From positions 124,001 to 188,000 of the forward strand of contig WHVD01000058.1 of NCBI GenBank assembly GCA_015178975.1: a stretch of DNA of 64,000 nucleotides, in the 5' to 3' direction. The stretch comes from Hysterangium stoloniferum (lineage: Eukaryota; Basidiomycota; Agaricomycetes; Hysterangiales; Hysterangiaceae). Both the position numbers and the translations under genes were made by a program. Numbering within the stretch: position 1 is the first letter of the stretch; each line of letters begins with the position of its first letter. The notes beneath the pieces are model-generated. The model saw only the letters and a program-made list of their open reading frames with translations, ran no database searches and was not told the origin of the DNA. This document shows, one piece after another, positions 11,729 through 22,835 of this stretch.

Positions 11729-12552
11729 TGTTATGACCGGAATTCCTGCCAAACTCCGGGCACTAACTTATACACACCTGCACCCTATATGCACCAATTG
11801 TCAGTTTACCAGAATTCCTGCCAGACTCCATATATCAGACTTGTCCATGTTCGACTTCATTACTTCATGTATCAGTCACCGGAATACCCGCTGGACTCTG
11901 TCTGTGTCCATGTCTGACTCTGTCCCACGCATCAGTCACCAGACCCCACTCAGAAAACCCATCATCCCTCTAACTGAGCCCTGTTCCCGTTATAGTCAAA
12001 TGACCTGTCACAAGTCAGACTCCGCTCCCGCTCTGTTTCCTGTTATGGTTTATGACCTGTCACAATTCAGACTCCACTTCCGTTCTGTTCCATTCCTAAC
12101 ACCAAGTTTGGTGTTTACTTATCTCATTTTATGTTTGCTAGTTTCGTTTTCATTATTACTGGATTTGGTATGTTATTCATTCCACAGTCTATATAGTCTG
12201 GCAGATGTTGTACATACAATCCAGTCAGAAAATCAGCTTAGATTCTCCCCAGTAATCTCAGTATATTTTCCACTCTAAACTTCTCTTTGAATTACACTGC
12301 TCTTGCTAGTCGGAGCCCATGGGCTCTGACGTATCTATCACTCAACCTCTGACTTATTTATCTCGACTCCCCAACCTCTCGACCCAAGACCCCTTGACCC
12401 ATGAACTCTGCCCAGACTTCCCAGGATTCCCATCTGCCTGTTTGAAATTGAACAACACGATCTCACGAGGGTGCAGCCTATAAGCTGAAGCCAAGTCCTA
12501 CTGGATTTCCCACAGGTTTCCCTGGAAACCCTCCATGTACACACCCTTAACA
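11729..12552 (+). mobile_element. Solo LTR, family B, TSD CAGGC
   Basis: The 824-bp unit runs from TGTTATGACCGGAATTCC to CCCTTAACA and is flanked by exact CAGGC at 11724-11728 and 12553-12557. The likely TATA box is CTATATAGTC near 12188. About 32 nt downstream lies the conserved AATCCAGTCAG, the probable R start. The shared hairpin motif is at 12467-12498. Confidence 0.94.
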
Positions 12553-12557
12553 CAGGC

Positions 12558-12913
12558 TTACAATTTGCTATACATGTAGAACAATAGATGGCTAAGTTTT
12601 GTGCCTAAATGAGAATATGTTGAGTGTAAATGAGAATGCAATGAAAGTAACTCTTACCTTTTCTGACCCAATTCTTGGTCATTCTCAATGCCCTGCTTTA
12701 CTTGTCTGTTTGCCTGTCTGATGCTGGCCTTGTGGCCTTTTTGCAGGCTTTTTCAGCTGGCCTCTCAATTAATTAATTACTAAAACATTGGTTAGTGGGT
12801 GAAATTACTAGAGAAAGCTGAGTGCTCATGGATCAGCAGCTGATTCATTGCACATGGTGTTCTCTCCAGCAACAGTTTCATTCCTGTTGAAAGATCAGAA
12901 CATGCAACTTTAA
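12558..12913. other. Spacer between the solo LTR and the hypothetical-gene relic
   Basis: CpG-poor sequence. The minus strand around 12700-12780 reads as a Lys/Gln-rich piece that may belong to the adjacent relic. Nothing else is recognisable. Confidence 0.3.
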
Positions 12914-14463
12914 CTATACAATTGCAACATACTTATTGTTTGAGTCTCCCTGAGCTGATCTCCATGTAGGCTTTGCCTGACGATTTGCCTGCTTTGTCAT
13001 CATAGACTTAGCTAGCTTTTTCACAGCCTTCTGCTTCTCCTCTTCCTTCTTGGCTGCTCTTTGTGCTTTAATTTCCTCTGTTTGACCATAGATCTTCTTC
13101 CATTCCAGCTGGTTTCTTTTGATATTTAGGAGACTGTTCAAATAGTGTTCTGGCTGCAGCAATCTCCAGGTCAGGTGGCTGGGCAGTGGTGAGAGGTGGG
13201 AGAGGTGGGAGAGGCTCTGGTTCAGACTGGTTCAGGCAGCTGCTGCTCTTGCTAAGTCATCTCCATAAAAGTGAGTAGTCATTAGCAGTGGGTGGTTGAC
13301 TGTCATTGAGAATGCTGCTTCACTTTGTCACATGGGTCTGGGGCACATCACCTGATTCACTCTCAGCCAAGGCATTGCCTTCTGCTGATACCAGATGCAT
13401 TATCAATCTGGCTCGTCACACACTTGTTATTGTACACAGAATTATGTAAGACAGATCTGCCACTGACATGCCATCAGTACTTACACAAGCAACAATCCAT
13501 GTACTCTGTCCAGTCATCTATGAGCTTGTTCCAATTTGGGTAATAGGATGAGAATGGAGTCTTGATGCTGCCTGAGAATGATTGGCTGAATATTTGGTAA
13601 ATGGTTTGCCATTGATTTCTCACTCTAACCTACTGAAATACAGACAATGGCTGAGCTTCCCTTGATCCATCACAGGCACTGGCAAGTATCAATACTGGAC
13701 GACCAAGCTCTTGGGCCCATTTTGCACACTGTGTGTTGATCTCCCACCATACATCATTGAAGAATTTGTCAACTATGGTGCTGGTGAATGATTGTTATAG
13801 AATTTAGGCTCACTCAGAAAACTTCACAGACTTAATTGCTTTCAAATGCTTCCAATTCCAGAATCTTGGGAAAGTGAGCACAGATCTCTTGCTCAGGTGT
13901 ATCCTTCTTAAAGGCTTCCTCGACTTCTGCCTTTACTTCATGGGATTCTGATTCCCAGGCATTGTTGATAGCACTGCGATGGAAGGAGATTTCACCTCCT
14001 GCTTTCCCTGGATTGGCTAGGCAGTGATCAACCCACTTCTGGTCAATCAAAGGCTTCAGTTTCTTTTGGTAGAACAGCTGTGAGTAAGTTGTCAATATTG
14101 TTCACTTTTTTCCACATTTCTTCAATGATGACCCATTTGTGCTATCCACTGGAAGGGCAACTCCCCCACTTCTCTTGGTTATCATGTCTTTCAATTCTGA
14201 TTATCAATGGACTGCATTATAAACTCTAGTCTGAAGCCTCTGCTTGACTCAGTGAGGCTTGTAAATATATACAATGTGAAAGCTCACTGTTTCTAGAGCC
14301 TTAGTATCCTCTGCTTCAGCCAGCCACCTTTCAGAGAAGTCCTGGATGTGCTTGGAGAAGAATGTGCCTTGATTATTACTCTGCCCTCACAAGTCTCTGA
14401 CATATTCTTGTAGGTATGGGCAAGGAGTTCATCCTGCTCCTTTGTTGTCCACATTGGAGCCAT
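12914..14463 (-). pseudogene. Relic of a multicopy Agaricomycete hypothetical gene
   Basis: Reading the minus strand from about 14463: MAPMWTTKEQDELL, then after frameshifts FFSKHIQDFSERWLAEAE. Next comes a block at 14095-13832 with LFYQKKLKPLIDQKW and HEVKAEVEEA. A later block near 13790-13660 reads INTQCAKWAQELGRPVLIL. The last block, 13162-12914, is a Lys-rich coiled-coil tail (EIKAQRAAKKEEEKQKAVKK). This order resembles a family of hypothetical proteins of unknown function that is expanded, often next to transposons, in Agaricomycetes. Stops and frame changes separate all blocks, so the copy is dead. Confidence 0.4.
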
Positions 14464-15429
14464 TTTGAATGTCTGTGGGCAGATTGCTGGTAACAGGTTA
14501 CATTGTTCAGGTGAGCTTCTTTTGTCTTATATTCACAATGCTTCCATTGCTATGCAAAACATCTTAGAGGATGAATTTGCTGAAGATCAAGGCCCTGGAC
14601 AGGTAAGTGATATGTAAATGGTCATATCAAATTATGATGGATTTCAGCTAAGTAAACATCATGGGCATGCACAACATAACAATGCAGAGACTGAGATTGC
14701 CTTTGAGCTTCGGATGGGCTTCTCTCCAGGTGGCATACTGTTAGACAAGGCAGTTCAGGAGTCACAGCATCTATTGTTGACATTCTTATTCACAAAACCC
14801 TTGGTCATTGAATGCTGAGGCATGGCTGAACAAGTGCAGGACATACCTCAATCTCCAAACCTCACCACCCCAACATTGACAGCCCCAAGCAGAGTCAACA
14901 TGGAGCTTCCATCTGCAACTGTGAGTGACAGTACCACCAGGTCAACAACAATGACAACTCAGCTTTTCATTCTAGACTTTGAGCAACCAGGTGGAGTCAA
15001 TGACACCCATGAAGGTATGGGCGATTATTCAAGTGTTGGCTTCAAAACCGACACCACTGAAATGGCTGATGGGCTTCCAGGCACCTACCACAAAATCAAG
15101 GAATCTTCCCTGCCCCAGGCCTGCAGTACCTAATCACACCTCCACCTTGAGCTGATTCCATGGATTCAAACACTGGCAGACTTACATAAGATGCAGTATC
15201 CATTGGACAGCAATTTCCATCTCATGCACATTGCAGTTAGGTCACTGTTACAAATGGTGGCATGTGATTGCAGTTGGGAAAAGGATTGGGATATGGAGCA
15301 AGTACATCTAAGTTTCACTATGTTTGTTTTCTATTGCTGACAACCGCATTCAGTTGGCAAAACAGTGCTCATGACTATGTAATTGGCATATGTTCAGAAA
15401 GCACTATGGGATGAAAAATTGTGACAAGG
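14464..15429 (+). other. Repeat-derived spacer with small open frames
   Basis: Open frames at 14618-14818 and 14822-15133 are short. The second is rich in Thr/Ser/Pro and has no recognisable domain. CpG is depleted as in the flanking relics. No function is proposed. Confidence 0.3.
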
Positions 15430-15755
15430 TGTTTGCTGTGGGTGATGGCATGCAAGAATATTGCTATGATTATCATTCCTCAAGGTTACTGAATGATGAG
15501 GTGTTCACTATGTGGGCAATGGTGCACAAGAATCCTACTACAATTATCATTTCTCAAGGTTACCAAGTGACGAGGGATTCACTATGTGGGCAATGGCATG
15601 CAAGAATCCCACCATGATTATTATTCCTCAAGGTTACCGAATGATGAGGTGTTCACTATGTGGGCAATGGCACACAAGAATCCCACTACAATTATCATTC
15701 CTCAAGGTTACTGAGTGATGAGGCATTCACTATATGGGTGATGGTGTGGAAGAAG
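15430..15755. repeat. 74-bp minisatellite, about 4 copies
   Basis: The phrase GGGCAATGGNNNNCAAGAAT recurs near 15443, 15517, 15591, 15665 and 15739, an exact 74-bp period. Each unit continues with ATTATCATTCCTCAAGGTTA and CACTATGTGGG. Because 74 is not a multiple of 3, the open frames across it are repeat artefacts. Confidence 0.9.
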
Positions 15756-15900
15756 TCTGGGGATTGGGAAGGAGGTTTTGAAGTGTCCTAGAGACAGTAG
15801 ACTTGCCAATACCAAGTTTGGAGGCAATATGATGAGTGGAGGTGCCATTAGAGGCCAGAGAAAGAATATTTTCTTTCTGAGCAGAGGAGATGGGGTGCAT
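15752..15900 (-). pseudogene. Tc1/mariner transposase N-terminal HTH fragment
   Basis: The minus-strand reading from ATG at 15900 gives a helix-turn-helix of Tc1 type: SAQKENILSLASNGTS, HHIASKLGIGKSTVSRTLQN. It ends against the minisatellite. The C-terminal half of a Tc1 transposase lies immediately beyond, on the opposite strand, so the two halves are head to head. Confidence 0.75.
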
Positions 15901-17491
15901 TAGAAATTATGAAGTTCTAAAGGAGGTGATTTTTCAACAGGATAATGATCCCAAACATACTTCAAAAAGGCCAAGAAGTGGATGGAGGACAACAATATCA
16001 CTCCTAGACTGGCCTGCACAATCTCCAGACATTAGCCCTATTGAACATCAATGGGTTCACTTCAAGAGAGAGCTATCCAAATATTTAACAGTCTCCAAGG
16101 GATTTTGGGGGATTATAAGGGATTCAGCTGTTTACTCTCAAATAGTTTAACAAATGTCAACACGGCAAGGGATTCAAGAAATAAACAAATAAAGGTCCAG
16201 TAATTTAAATACTGATAGATTAATTAGCTGCGCTATTAAGCTTAAACAACTAAAGTCAGTATTTTTTTGGTCTCTTGACAAGTTCAGATGAACTTGTAGT
16301 GACATGCTCTACGAGAGTTAATTTCTTCTGAGAATAAAGGTTCAGGAGCTGAATGTATGTGCAATAAGTCAGCAGAAACTTGTTGTAAGCCTTCACTTTC
16401 TTGTAGCCTTTTAGTTTACTATTTATAAAGACTTAACACGCTGTTAAATTATTTATAAATAGAGAGATTGTCCGAGAGTTGAATATCCAAGCATTTGTTT
16501 AAAGATTGATTAACTGTGCTGTTAAAGTGGGCTCTTGAATAACCTAAATGGGCAGGGATTTCAGTAATAAGAATTTAGATTTACTTAAGTGATTAGTAAG
16601 CCTAAAGGTTTCCAGGAAGCTGAGGGAACTTAGATGAATTAGCTAAGTTCAAGAGTGCTGACAAAGTTCAAGATTCTGCAAGTGTAGGTGCTTGCAGTGA
16701 GTATATCAGACTAAGGCTATTATTGTCCTTAGGATGATTAGATAAGCTTCTGAGCTGGTGCTGTTGATAGTAGTAAAGTAGATTTTTTTTATTCAGTGAT
16801 TTAGGCCTCTTTTTATACATGTAGAGAGTTCTGCTTAATAATATCTAAATAACTAAATAGGAAATTATTAGAAGTTTTTACAGGTTTCCATAATTCTGCT
16901 ATGATATCATAGCTATCACCTGACTTGAAGATCCAAGCCAGTCGAGTCAGAAAATAGGCCCGGGATGGCTGAGGGTGGAAGCAGAACAGCTTCCAGCACC
17001 AAATTTGGATGAAACCAGCCACTCGGCTATGGAAACGCCACACGTTGACTTGTAGATGCATCATTGAGTCGATGATTATGTAATATCACATGATAGTGCC
17101 GAAAAAGTGAGCATATGCAGTGATTATGAGAAAAAGGGCCAAATCACTAATAATAGATACTGTAAATTGGCTTATTAATCTTAACTTTGGGCTGCTCTAG
17201 GCTTTGATTATGTAATGTGACATCTTTGAGTATGCAAAGTTAAAAGGAAATAGCCATATTCTTGGAATAATAAATAAAATAAAATAAAATAAAATAAAAT
17301 AAAGAGAAATAAATCCCAGAAAATTAAGGGTAAATTCATGAAGATATACTAGATACATCACAGGGATATGGGAGAGAGTGGTGGAAGTGTGGACTAATAT
17401 TCCACCAGAGGTGTGTCAGAATTTAATTGAAAGTATGTCTAGAAGACTAGAAGCAGCTATTAAGGCCAAGGGAGGTCATACCAAGTACTAG
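15901..17491 (+). pseudogene. Tc1/mariner transposase C-terminal half, split by an insertion
   Basis: Block 1 (about 15932-16113) has FQQDNDPKHTSK (second catalytic Asp), LLDWPAQSPDISPIEHQW (final acidic residue of the DDE/DDD triad) and KRELSKY. Block 2 (17363-17491) ends the protein: IWERVVEVWTNIPPEVCQ, NLIESMSRRLEAAIKAKG, HTKY, stop. Removing 16114-17362 plus one GGGAT joins FWG to IWERV in frame. A frameshift in block 1 separates AKKWMEDNN from LLDWPAQ. The catalytic core is therefore incomplete and the copy is inactive. Confidence 0.85.
16114..17362. mobile_element. Unclassified 1.25-kb insertion, TSD GGGAT
   Basis: GGGAT flanks the segment at 16109-16113 and 17363-17367, and excision restores the Tc1 frame. 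The insert starts TATAAGGGATTC and ends ACATCACA, so it lacks canonical TG/CA LTR ends. It includes an (AAAAT)n run at 17270-17302. No coding domain is recognised. It could be a degenerate non-autonomous element. Confidence 0.6.
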
Positions 17492-17516
17492 AATTACAAT
17501 TACTATATTTTTAATA

Positions 17517-17735
17517 TACACTCACAAAATTGTCCCAATGAGTTATTATATTAAATTGCATATATCTCAATGAATATTGATGGGACTTACATAATTCTTT
17601 TTTTGTGGTATAACCATGATCAAACACTATGTTTGATACACCAACACTTTGTTTATATCTGTTGATGCTCTCAAGTTATTCATCAAACAATCAAAAAGTG
17701 TAAAACATTGGGACAATTTTGTGAGTCACTGTATG
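17517..17735. repeat. Tc1 terminal region with inverted repeats
   Basis: CACTCACAAAATTGTCCCAATG near 17519-17541 is inverted at about 17707-17733 (CATTGGGACAATTTTGTGAG, then TCACTG) and followed by TA, the Tc1 target dinucleotide. This is a right-hand terminus of the IR type, just downstream of the transposase stop. The matching left end upstream of 15752 was not found. Confidence 0.7.
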
Positions 17736-18162
17736 CTAAAGCCAAGTGTTAAGTTCTGAACAAAGATCCACAGATAGTCCTGTGGAGGTTTAAGAGATAG
17801 ATGCATTGGAGCCCATGGGCTCTGACTAGCGAGAGCAGTGTAATTCAGAGAGGAGTTTAGAGTGGAAAATGTACTAGATTACTGGGGAGAATCTAAGCTG
17901 ATTTTCTGACTGGATTGTATGTACAACACCTGCCAGACTATATAGACTGTGGAATGAATAACATACCAAATCCAGTAATAATGAAGTGTAACTAGCAAAA
18001 CATAAAACAGGATAAGTAAACACCAAATTTGGTGTTAGGAATGGGACAGAATGGAGTGGAGTCTGAATTGTGACAAATCATAAACTATAACAGGAAACAG
18101 AGCGGGAGCAGAGTCTGAATCGTGACAGGTCATTTGACTAAAATGGGAATGGGGCTCAGTTA

Positions 18163-18895
18163 GGAGGATGGTCACACTTTATTGAATATACAAAATTTTA
18201 CTGAATAAGCCTCATATTTTCTAAGTGAGTCTATTCCTTCTGGCCATGACAACTTATTCTATGAGTTTATATTTAATTACCTGAAATTTCATCTTTAAAA
18301 TATGCATGCCTTTTTAAAATACACACAAATGACATAGTTACACAAGATTATTTGGGTTAACCTAGATTATTTGGGTTAACCTAGATTATTTGGGTTAACC
18401 TAGATTATTTGGGTTAACCTAGATTATTTGGGTTAACCTAGATTATTTGGGTTAACCTAGATTATTTGGGTTAACCTAGATTATTTGGGTTAACCTAGAT
18501 TATTTGGGTTAACCTAGATTATTTGGGTTAACCTAGATTATTTGGGTTAAACAAGATTATTTGGATTACGACTTAATCTTTGGGTTATGATGTATACTCT
18601 TGTATACAAGCAAACTTTCAAATATATTTCATATAATTTAAATTCAGTTGGTTTAGAGAGTTAACCAGAACTATCTGGGGTACCAATCCCCATTGTGCAA
18701 TTTATTCCAAAAGAATAATCTACAGATGATTGTTTGACTAAATTTTGTCAGATATAGGATAAATATTAATATTTTTGCATTCTTCAGGGTGATACCTAAT
18801 CAACTGAATTTGATTAAATATTAATTTTACAACAAACAATATAAATATATATACTTTAGTGGATAAATAATTTTTAAAGTTTTGGGTTATCCTCC
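18163..18895. mobile_element. MITE-like element, TSD TTA (Harbinger-type)
   Basis: Excising 18163-18895 plus one TTA (18160-18162 and 18896-18898) restores the family B LTR sequence (CTCAGTTAGAGGGATG). The termini are GGAGGATGGTCAC and, inverted, GGAGGATAACCCA, an imperfect inverted repeat of about 20 bp. A 3-bp TWA duplication with short TIRs fits PIF/Harbinger MITEs. A 19-bp minisatellite lies inside; no transposase does. Confidence 0.7.
18346..18554. repeat. 19-bp minisatellite, ~11 copies
   Basis: Unit GATTATTTGGGTTAACCTA begins at 18346 and repeats every 19 bp, ten times without a change noticed. An eleventh, altered copy starts at 18536 and a degenerate piece at 18555. Each unit contains the palindrome GGTTAACC. 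Confidence 0.97.
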
Positions 18896-19336
18896 TTAGA
18901 GGGATGATGGGTTTTCCGAGTGGGGTCCAGTGACTGATGCGTGGGATGAGGTCAGACATAGACAGGGATGGAGTCCAGTGGGTATTCCAGTGACTGATAC
19001 AGGACATAACGAAGTTGAATGTGGACAAGTCTGATGTATGGAGTCTGGCAGGAATTCCAGTAAACTGACAATTGGTGCATATAAGTTAGTGCCCAGAGTC
19101 CGGAGGGAATTCCAGTTGTAACAGCAGTACCCTCCCTTTATGCCAAAGTCCCAAAGAGGCTCTAGACCTTGATAAGGTTCTTGTCAGCTACGCACATGTG
19201 TCAAAAGTCATGTTGGTTACACGTATGTGTCAAAGAGTCATGTGATCTGGAAGGTAAGGTTCAGATGCGACGAGTCTATATAAAAATTTGAAAAAATGAA
19301 ATTTCTTCTTCTTTATTACCCCCATCTTCAACATAA

Positions 19337-20308
19337 ATGGGTCCAAAACCAACACTGCAAAGGCCAATGCCAACCGCTGGGCCCTTCACAGGCAACCAAT
19401 ACTGGGTGCCTCTCACTGCTGCCCAAATTTTGGTGCAGCAGGAGGAACAACATTGACAGCAAGAGGAGGTGGAAAAGGAAGCCAGGGAGGTTGAGGAGGC
19501 ATTGGATAAAGAATACCAGGTGGCATTGGCCATGGAGAAAGTGGCTGAGGAGGAAGAAGGATGAGGAGGAGGCTGCGCAGGTTGCCACAGAGAAAGCCCA
19601 GGTGGCTGCGGAGAGGGCCGTGGTTGCTGCGGGCAAAGTAAGTCCCATAGATACAACTTGTCATTTTGACTGACTTGGCATTTTCAGTGCAAGGTGACAG
19701 AGGTCGAGTCCGAGTCTGAGGGGGAGCTGGAGAGCCCCCAGAAAGTAAGTCTTGGGTCTGTGGGAGGTCTGGGGGACTAACCAAATCAACAGAAGGCAAG
19801 GAAGGTGGCACCAGTCTACCTACCAACACGGAACAACCTGCAGTGTTCCAGTTGTAATGACTGGAACACTGAATGCAATCAGAAGTCTGGGCAGGGACCA
19901 GGCTGCTACCAGTGCACACATCTCAAAGTGAGGTGCTCACTCATTCACGAGCAGCCCACGGGGTCTGTGGCATGGGACATTAGTGGGTCAGATGGGATTT
20001 CTGGATTGGATGAGGTTTTGGGATGGATTGCCAAGGGCATAGAGGCCCAAAATGAGTTGCTCTGGAAGAGCAACAAGGTTCAAATTGTAGTGGTGAACAA
20101 ACTCTGTGGGCTCTACTTGGAATATTTCAAATTCCTGGTGGAGTTTGGCAGATATGTCTATGAGGAGCCACAGATCAGGAGTTCTGAGGATGCCGGTTTG
20201 GATGAGGATGGGGTGCCCACAGAGATAGCAGAGCTCCCTGAGGAGATGAATGAGGCGGAGAAAGCTGAGGTGGGAAAAAAAGACAGCCCCATAAATGTAA
20301 ATGAATAA
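19337..20308 (+). pseudogene. Antisense spliced zinc-cluster gene inside the chromovirus
   Basis: The reconstructed model has exons 19337-19637, 19688-19744 and 19793-20308, with two introns that both start GTAAGT and end CAG. The N-terminus is MGPKPTLQ with FTGNQYWVPLTAAQ, followed by a Glu/Ala-rich coiled coil. Exon 3 carries Cys spaced C-X2-C-X6-C-X9-C-X2-C-X6-C, the Zn2Cys6 spacing (CSSC...CYQCTHLKVRC). An acidic tail follows. An in-frame TGA after EEQH and a frameshift near 19560 break exon 1. The family resembles abundant Agaricomycete hypothetical proteins. It lies opposite in strand to pol, between the chromodomain and the 3' LTR, as antisense accessory ORFs do in some plant gypsy elements. 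A diverged relic is in the young element near 25770-25860. DNA binding is inferred from spacing only. Confidence 0.65.
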
Positions 20309-20498
20309 TAATAAAACTTGATAATAATTTTTTTTGAAAATAAAAGTAAAGCATGAAAAAACATAAGAATCAAAGTCCATGGAAAATCCACTTAGGGACT
20401 TGAAAACATGTCAGAACCTGTAAACGCAAAGAGAGACATAGGGTGACAGGGAATAATGAGAATGAGTCCAAATGTAACATGGGGTCCACAGAGTGTGG
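20309..20498. other. 3' spacer between the antisense gene and pol end
   Basis: AT-rich sequence with AATAAAA-like signals just after the antisense gene stop (20303-20345), consistent with a polyadenylation region for that gene. The minus-strand pol frame ends in this interval. Confidence 0.4.
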
Positions 20499-21268
20499 TC
20501 AGAGAGATGATAGTGGTCCAGGTTTGAGCAGGTAGCCTGTATGAAAGTCAGTAACGATTTCTGTGGCATTACCGAGTTCCATGGCCAAAATCCATGAAGT
20601 TTCTTCATCAGTGCCCTCGTAACCCACCCACTTGACCAAGTAAAGCAGTTTACAAGTGCGTCGACGCTTGTCAATTTTCAAATCTAAAATTTGTGAGATT
20701 TCAAACTCGGGTTCTCTGTCAATAATGACCAGAGGAGGTGGAGATTGCACATGATCTGGGATAGTGTTAGCAGTACAAGGTTCTAACATAGAAACATGAA
20801 ATACTGGGTGTACCACATGTGTGCTATCCAGAAGCCATAGGGTCCAAGAAACTGAACCTACTTGTGCAATAATTTCAAATGGACCTAAATATTTTTCAGA
20901 AAACTTTTTTGATGGAAGGGTAGTCTGAAAGAATTGAGCTTTGACAAAAACACGATCACCAATCTTGAAGTTGGGTGGCGGGATCCAGTGTTTGTCTGCT
21001 AAATGTTGATATTGCTCTTGGGTGGACTTTATAGCAGTCTGGAGTTCCTCGTGGAGCTCATGGAGCACATGGAGGTCCATGGTGAACTCTTGAGCATCAG
21101 CAGAGGTGAGATTTCATTCTGGATGTACTGTAATATTTGGATTATATCCTTTATCCTTTATTATTTCCAAAGAATGGGGAAATGCCAGTAGTGGCTGAGG
21201 GTGCATTATTGTAAGCAAATTCTGCAAGTGGTAACAAGGATTTCCAATTGTCCTTGGATTGACCTACC
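20499..21268 (-). pseudogene. Ty3/gypsy pol fragment: integrase C-terminus plus chromodomain
   Basis: The minus-strand reading begins near 21268 with the integrase segment NWKSLLPLAEFAYNNAPSAT, TGISPFF, then frameshifts near 21145. It continues open from 21080: ELHEELQTAIKSTQEQYQ, the integrase C-terminal barrel GDRVFVKAQFF, LGPFEII and VHPVFHVSML. A chromodomain follows (EFEISQILDLKIDKR, LYLVKWVGYEGTDEETSW). This is a chromovirus; its chromodomain is expected to steer integration to marked chromatin. Protease, RT, RNase H and most of integrase are missing. The sequence breaks at 21268 against 3'-internal sequence of another element in opposite orientation. Confidence 0.93.
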
Positions 21269-21745
21269 CTCGGAACCACCATGGCTTTCCCTGTGGACAT
21301 TGCAACCTTTGACCACTCTCACCCTGCCATGCCTTTGTGCATCACTCTGACCCCTTTGAACAACTCCTGGTCCATTGTGACATCCCTGGATGTTTTCATC
21401 ACCCTGTCCCCTTTGTGTCTTTGTCTCCCATGACCTTTTGTGTGTGCTCAGACCTCTTGGAACTTCCAAAGTATGTTCCAGACTTTTCTGGACTATTGGA
21501 CCTTGTTGGATTTCTCGACATTTTGGATTTTGGACCTTTTCAAAGGTTTAAACTTACTTTCAAGTATCCAAATATGCCCAAGACCTCCTCCAAGCCCCAT
21601 GGCTTTTCTACATGCCATCCCTATTTCCACCACAAGAGCTGTCTGTACCGTTGCTTGCCCCTGGTCAAATATTCCCCCTCCAGATCATACAACTCATTGA
21701 CATATGTGTAACCAACAAATGTATCATGTTCCTATGGCCTCTATG

Positions 21746-22586
21746 TGTTAGGATACACACACAGGCCAGGTCTCCAGAGAAACCCGTGGGATATCCGGTA
21801 GGACTTGGCTTCAGCTTATAGGCTGCACCCTAGCTAGATCGTGTTGTCCAATTTCAAACGAACGGATGGGAATCCCAGGTAGTCCAGGCGGGGTTCGTGG
21901 GTCGTAGGTCGTAAGTCGGGGGTTGTGAGTCGTAAGTCGGAGGTCGTGGGTTGTGAGTTGAGTTGGTTGAGGGAGATAGATGCGCTGGAGCCCATGGGCT
22001 CTGACTAGTGAAAGCGATGTGAACCAAGTAAGGTTTTTAGAGTGGAAAATGTTATTAGATTACTGGGGGGAATCTAAGCTAATTTTCTGACTGGATTGTA
22101 TGTACAACATCTGCCAGTTTATATAGACCATGGAGTGAATGACATACCAAATCCAGTAATGGTGAAATGAAACTAACAAAACATGAAACGGGAATAGTAA
22201 ACACCAAATTGGTATTAGGAATGGAATGGAATGGAGTGGAGTCCAAATCATGACAAAGCATAACCCATAACGGGAAACGGAGCAGGAGCGGAGTCCTAAA
22301 TCGTGACAGGTCATTTGACTAAAATGGGAACAGGGCTCGATTAGAGCAGTGACGGGATTCTAAGTGGGGTTTGGTGACTGATGCGTGGGACGAAGATGGA
22401 CATAGACAGAGACGGAGTCCGGGGGAAGTCCGGTGACTGATATGTGTCTTAATGAGGTCAAACGTAACTAGTCTTGATGTAACAGAGTCCGGGCGGGAAA
22501 TCCTATAAATAGACGATTGGTGCTTGTAGCGTGTGGGGGCGTACGGGTTAGTGCCCAGAGTCCAGCGGGATTGTCCAGTTGTAACA
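21746..22586 (-). mobile_element. Solo LTR, family B, TSD CTATG
   Basis: The 841-bp unit has exact CTATG at 21741-21745 and 22587-22591. Excision restores the internal sequence ATGGCCTCTATGGGACTT also found next to the young element's LTR. The shared motif is at 21801-21831. Confidence 0.93.
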
Positions 22587-22835
22587 CTATGGGACTTTGG
22601 CCTTAAGGGGAGGGTACTGTCAGGAACCAGAAAATCCGCCAGCCTCCAGGCCCCTGGACCCCGTCCTACATGCTCCTGACCCTCTATATTGTATAGTTAC
22701 AACCGGAGTTCCCACCAGAGCCTGCACGTCAACTTGTTTATGCCCAACTCTCTGTATGCAGCCCACCCTATCTGTACCCAACTCTCTATACCCACTACCG
22801 GACAACCTGCCGGGACCTGGACTCCACCCTATATA

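Larger units (their letters stand above)
17748..19123 (-). mobile_element. 3' LTR of the chromovirus, mosaic, with MITE inside
   Basis: The U3 start is TGTTACAACTGG (rc, ending 19123), and the polypurine tract AAAGGGAGGGTAC lies just inside, at about 19127-19140. The body matches family B. The last ~45 bp (17748-17792, TGTTAAGTTCTGAACAAAG) match family C instead, and the shared U5 hairpin motif between them is absent, so the LTR is a recombinant with a deletion. A 733-bp MITE interrupts it at 18163-18895. Confidence 0.8.

Noticed and set aside
15390..15718. Overlapping open frames with repeated MWAM and RIP motifs as a repeat protein
   Set aside because: The 74-bp repeat unit shifts frame each time and there is no intact start-to-stop gene.
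18346..18554. GGGTTA-containing tandem repeat as an interstitial telomere
   Set aside because: The period is 19 bp with a palindromic unit and no TTAGGG array; it sits inside a MITE.
20411..21080. Reading the chromodomain frame as a host chromatin protein
   Set aside because: It is preceded in frame by integrase C-terminal sequence, so it belongs to a retrotransposon.
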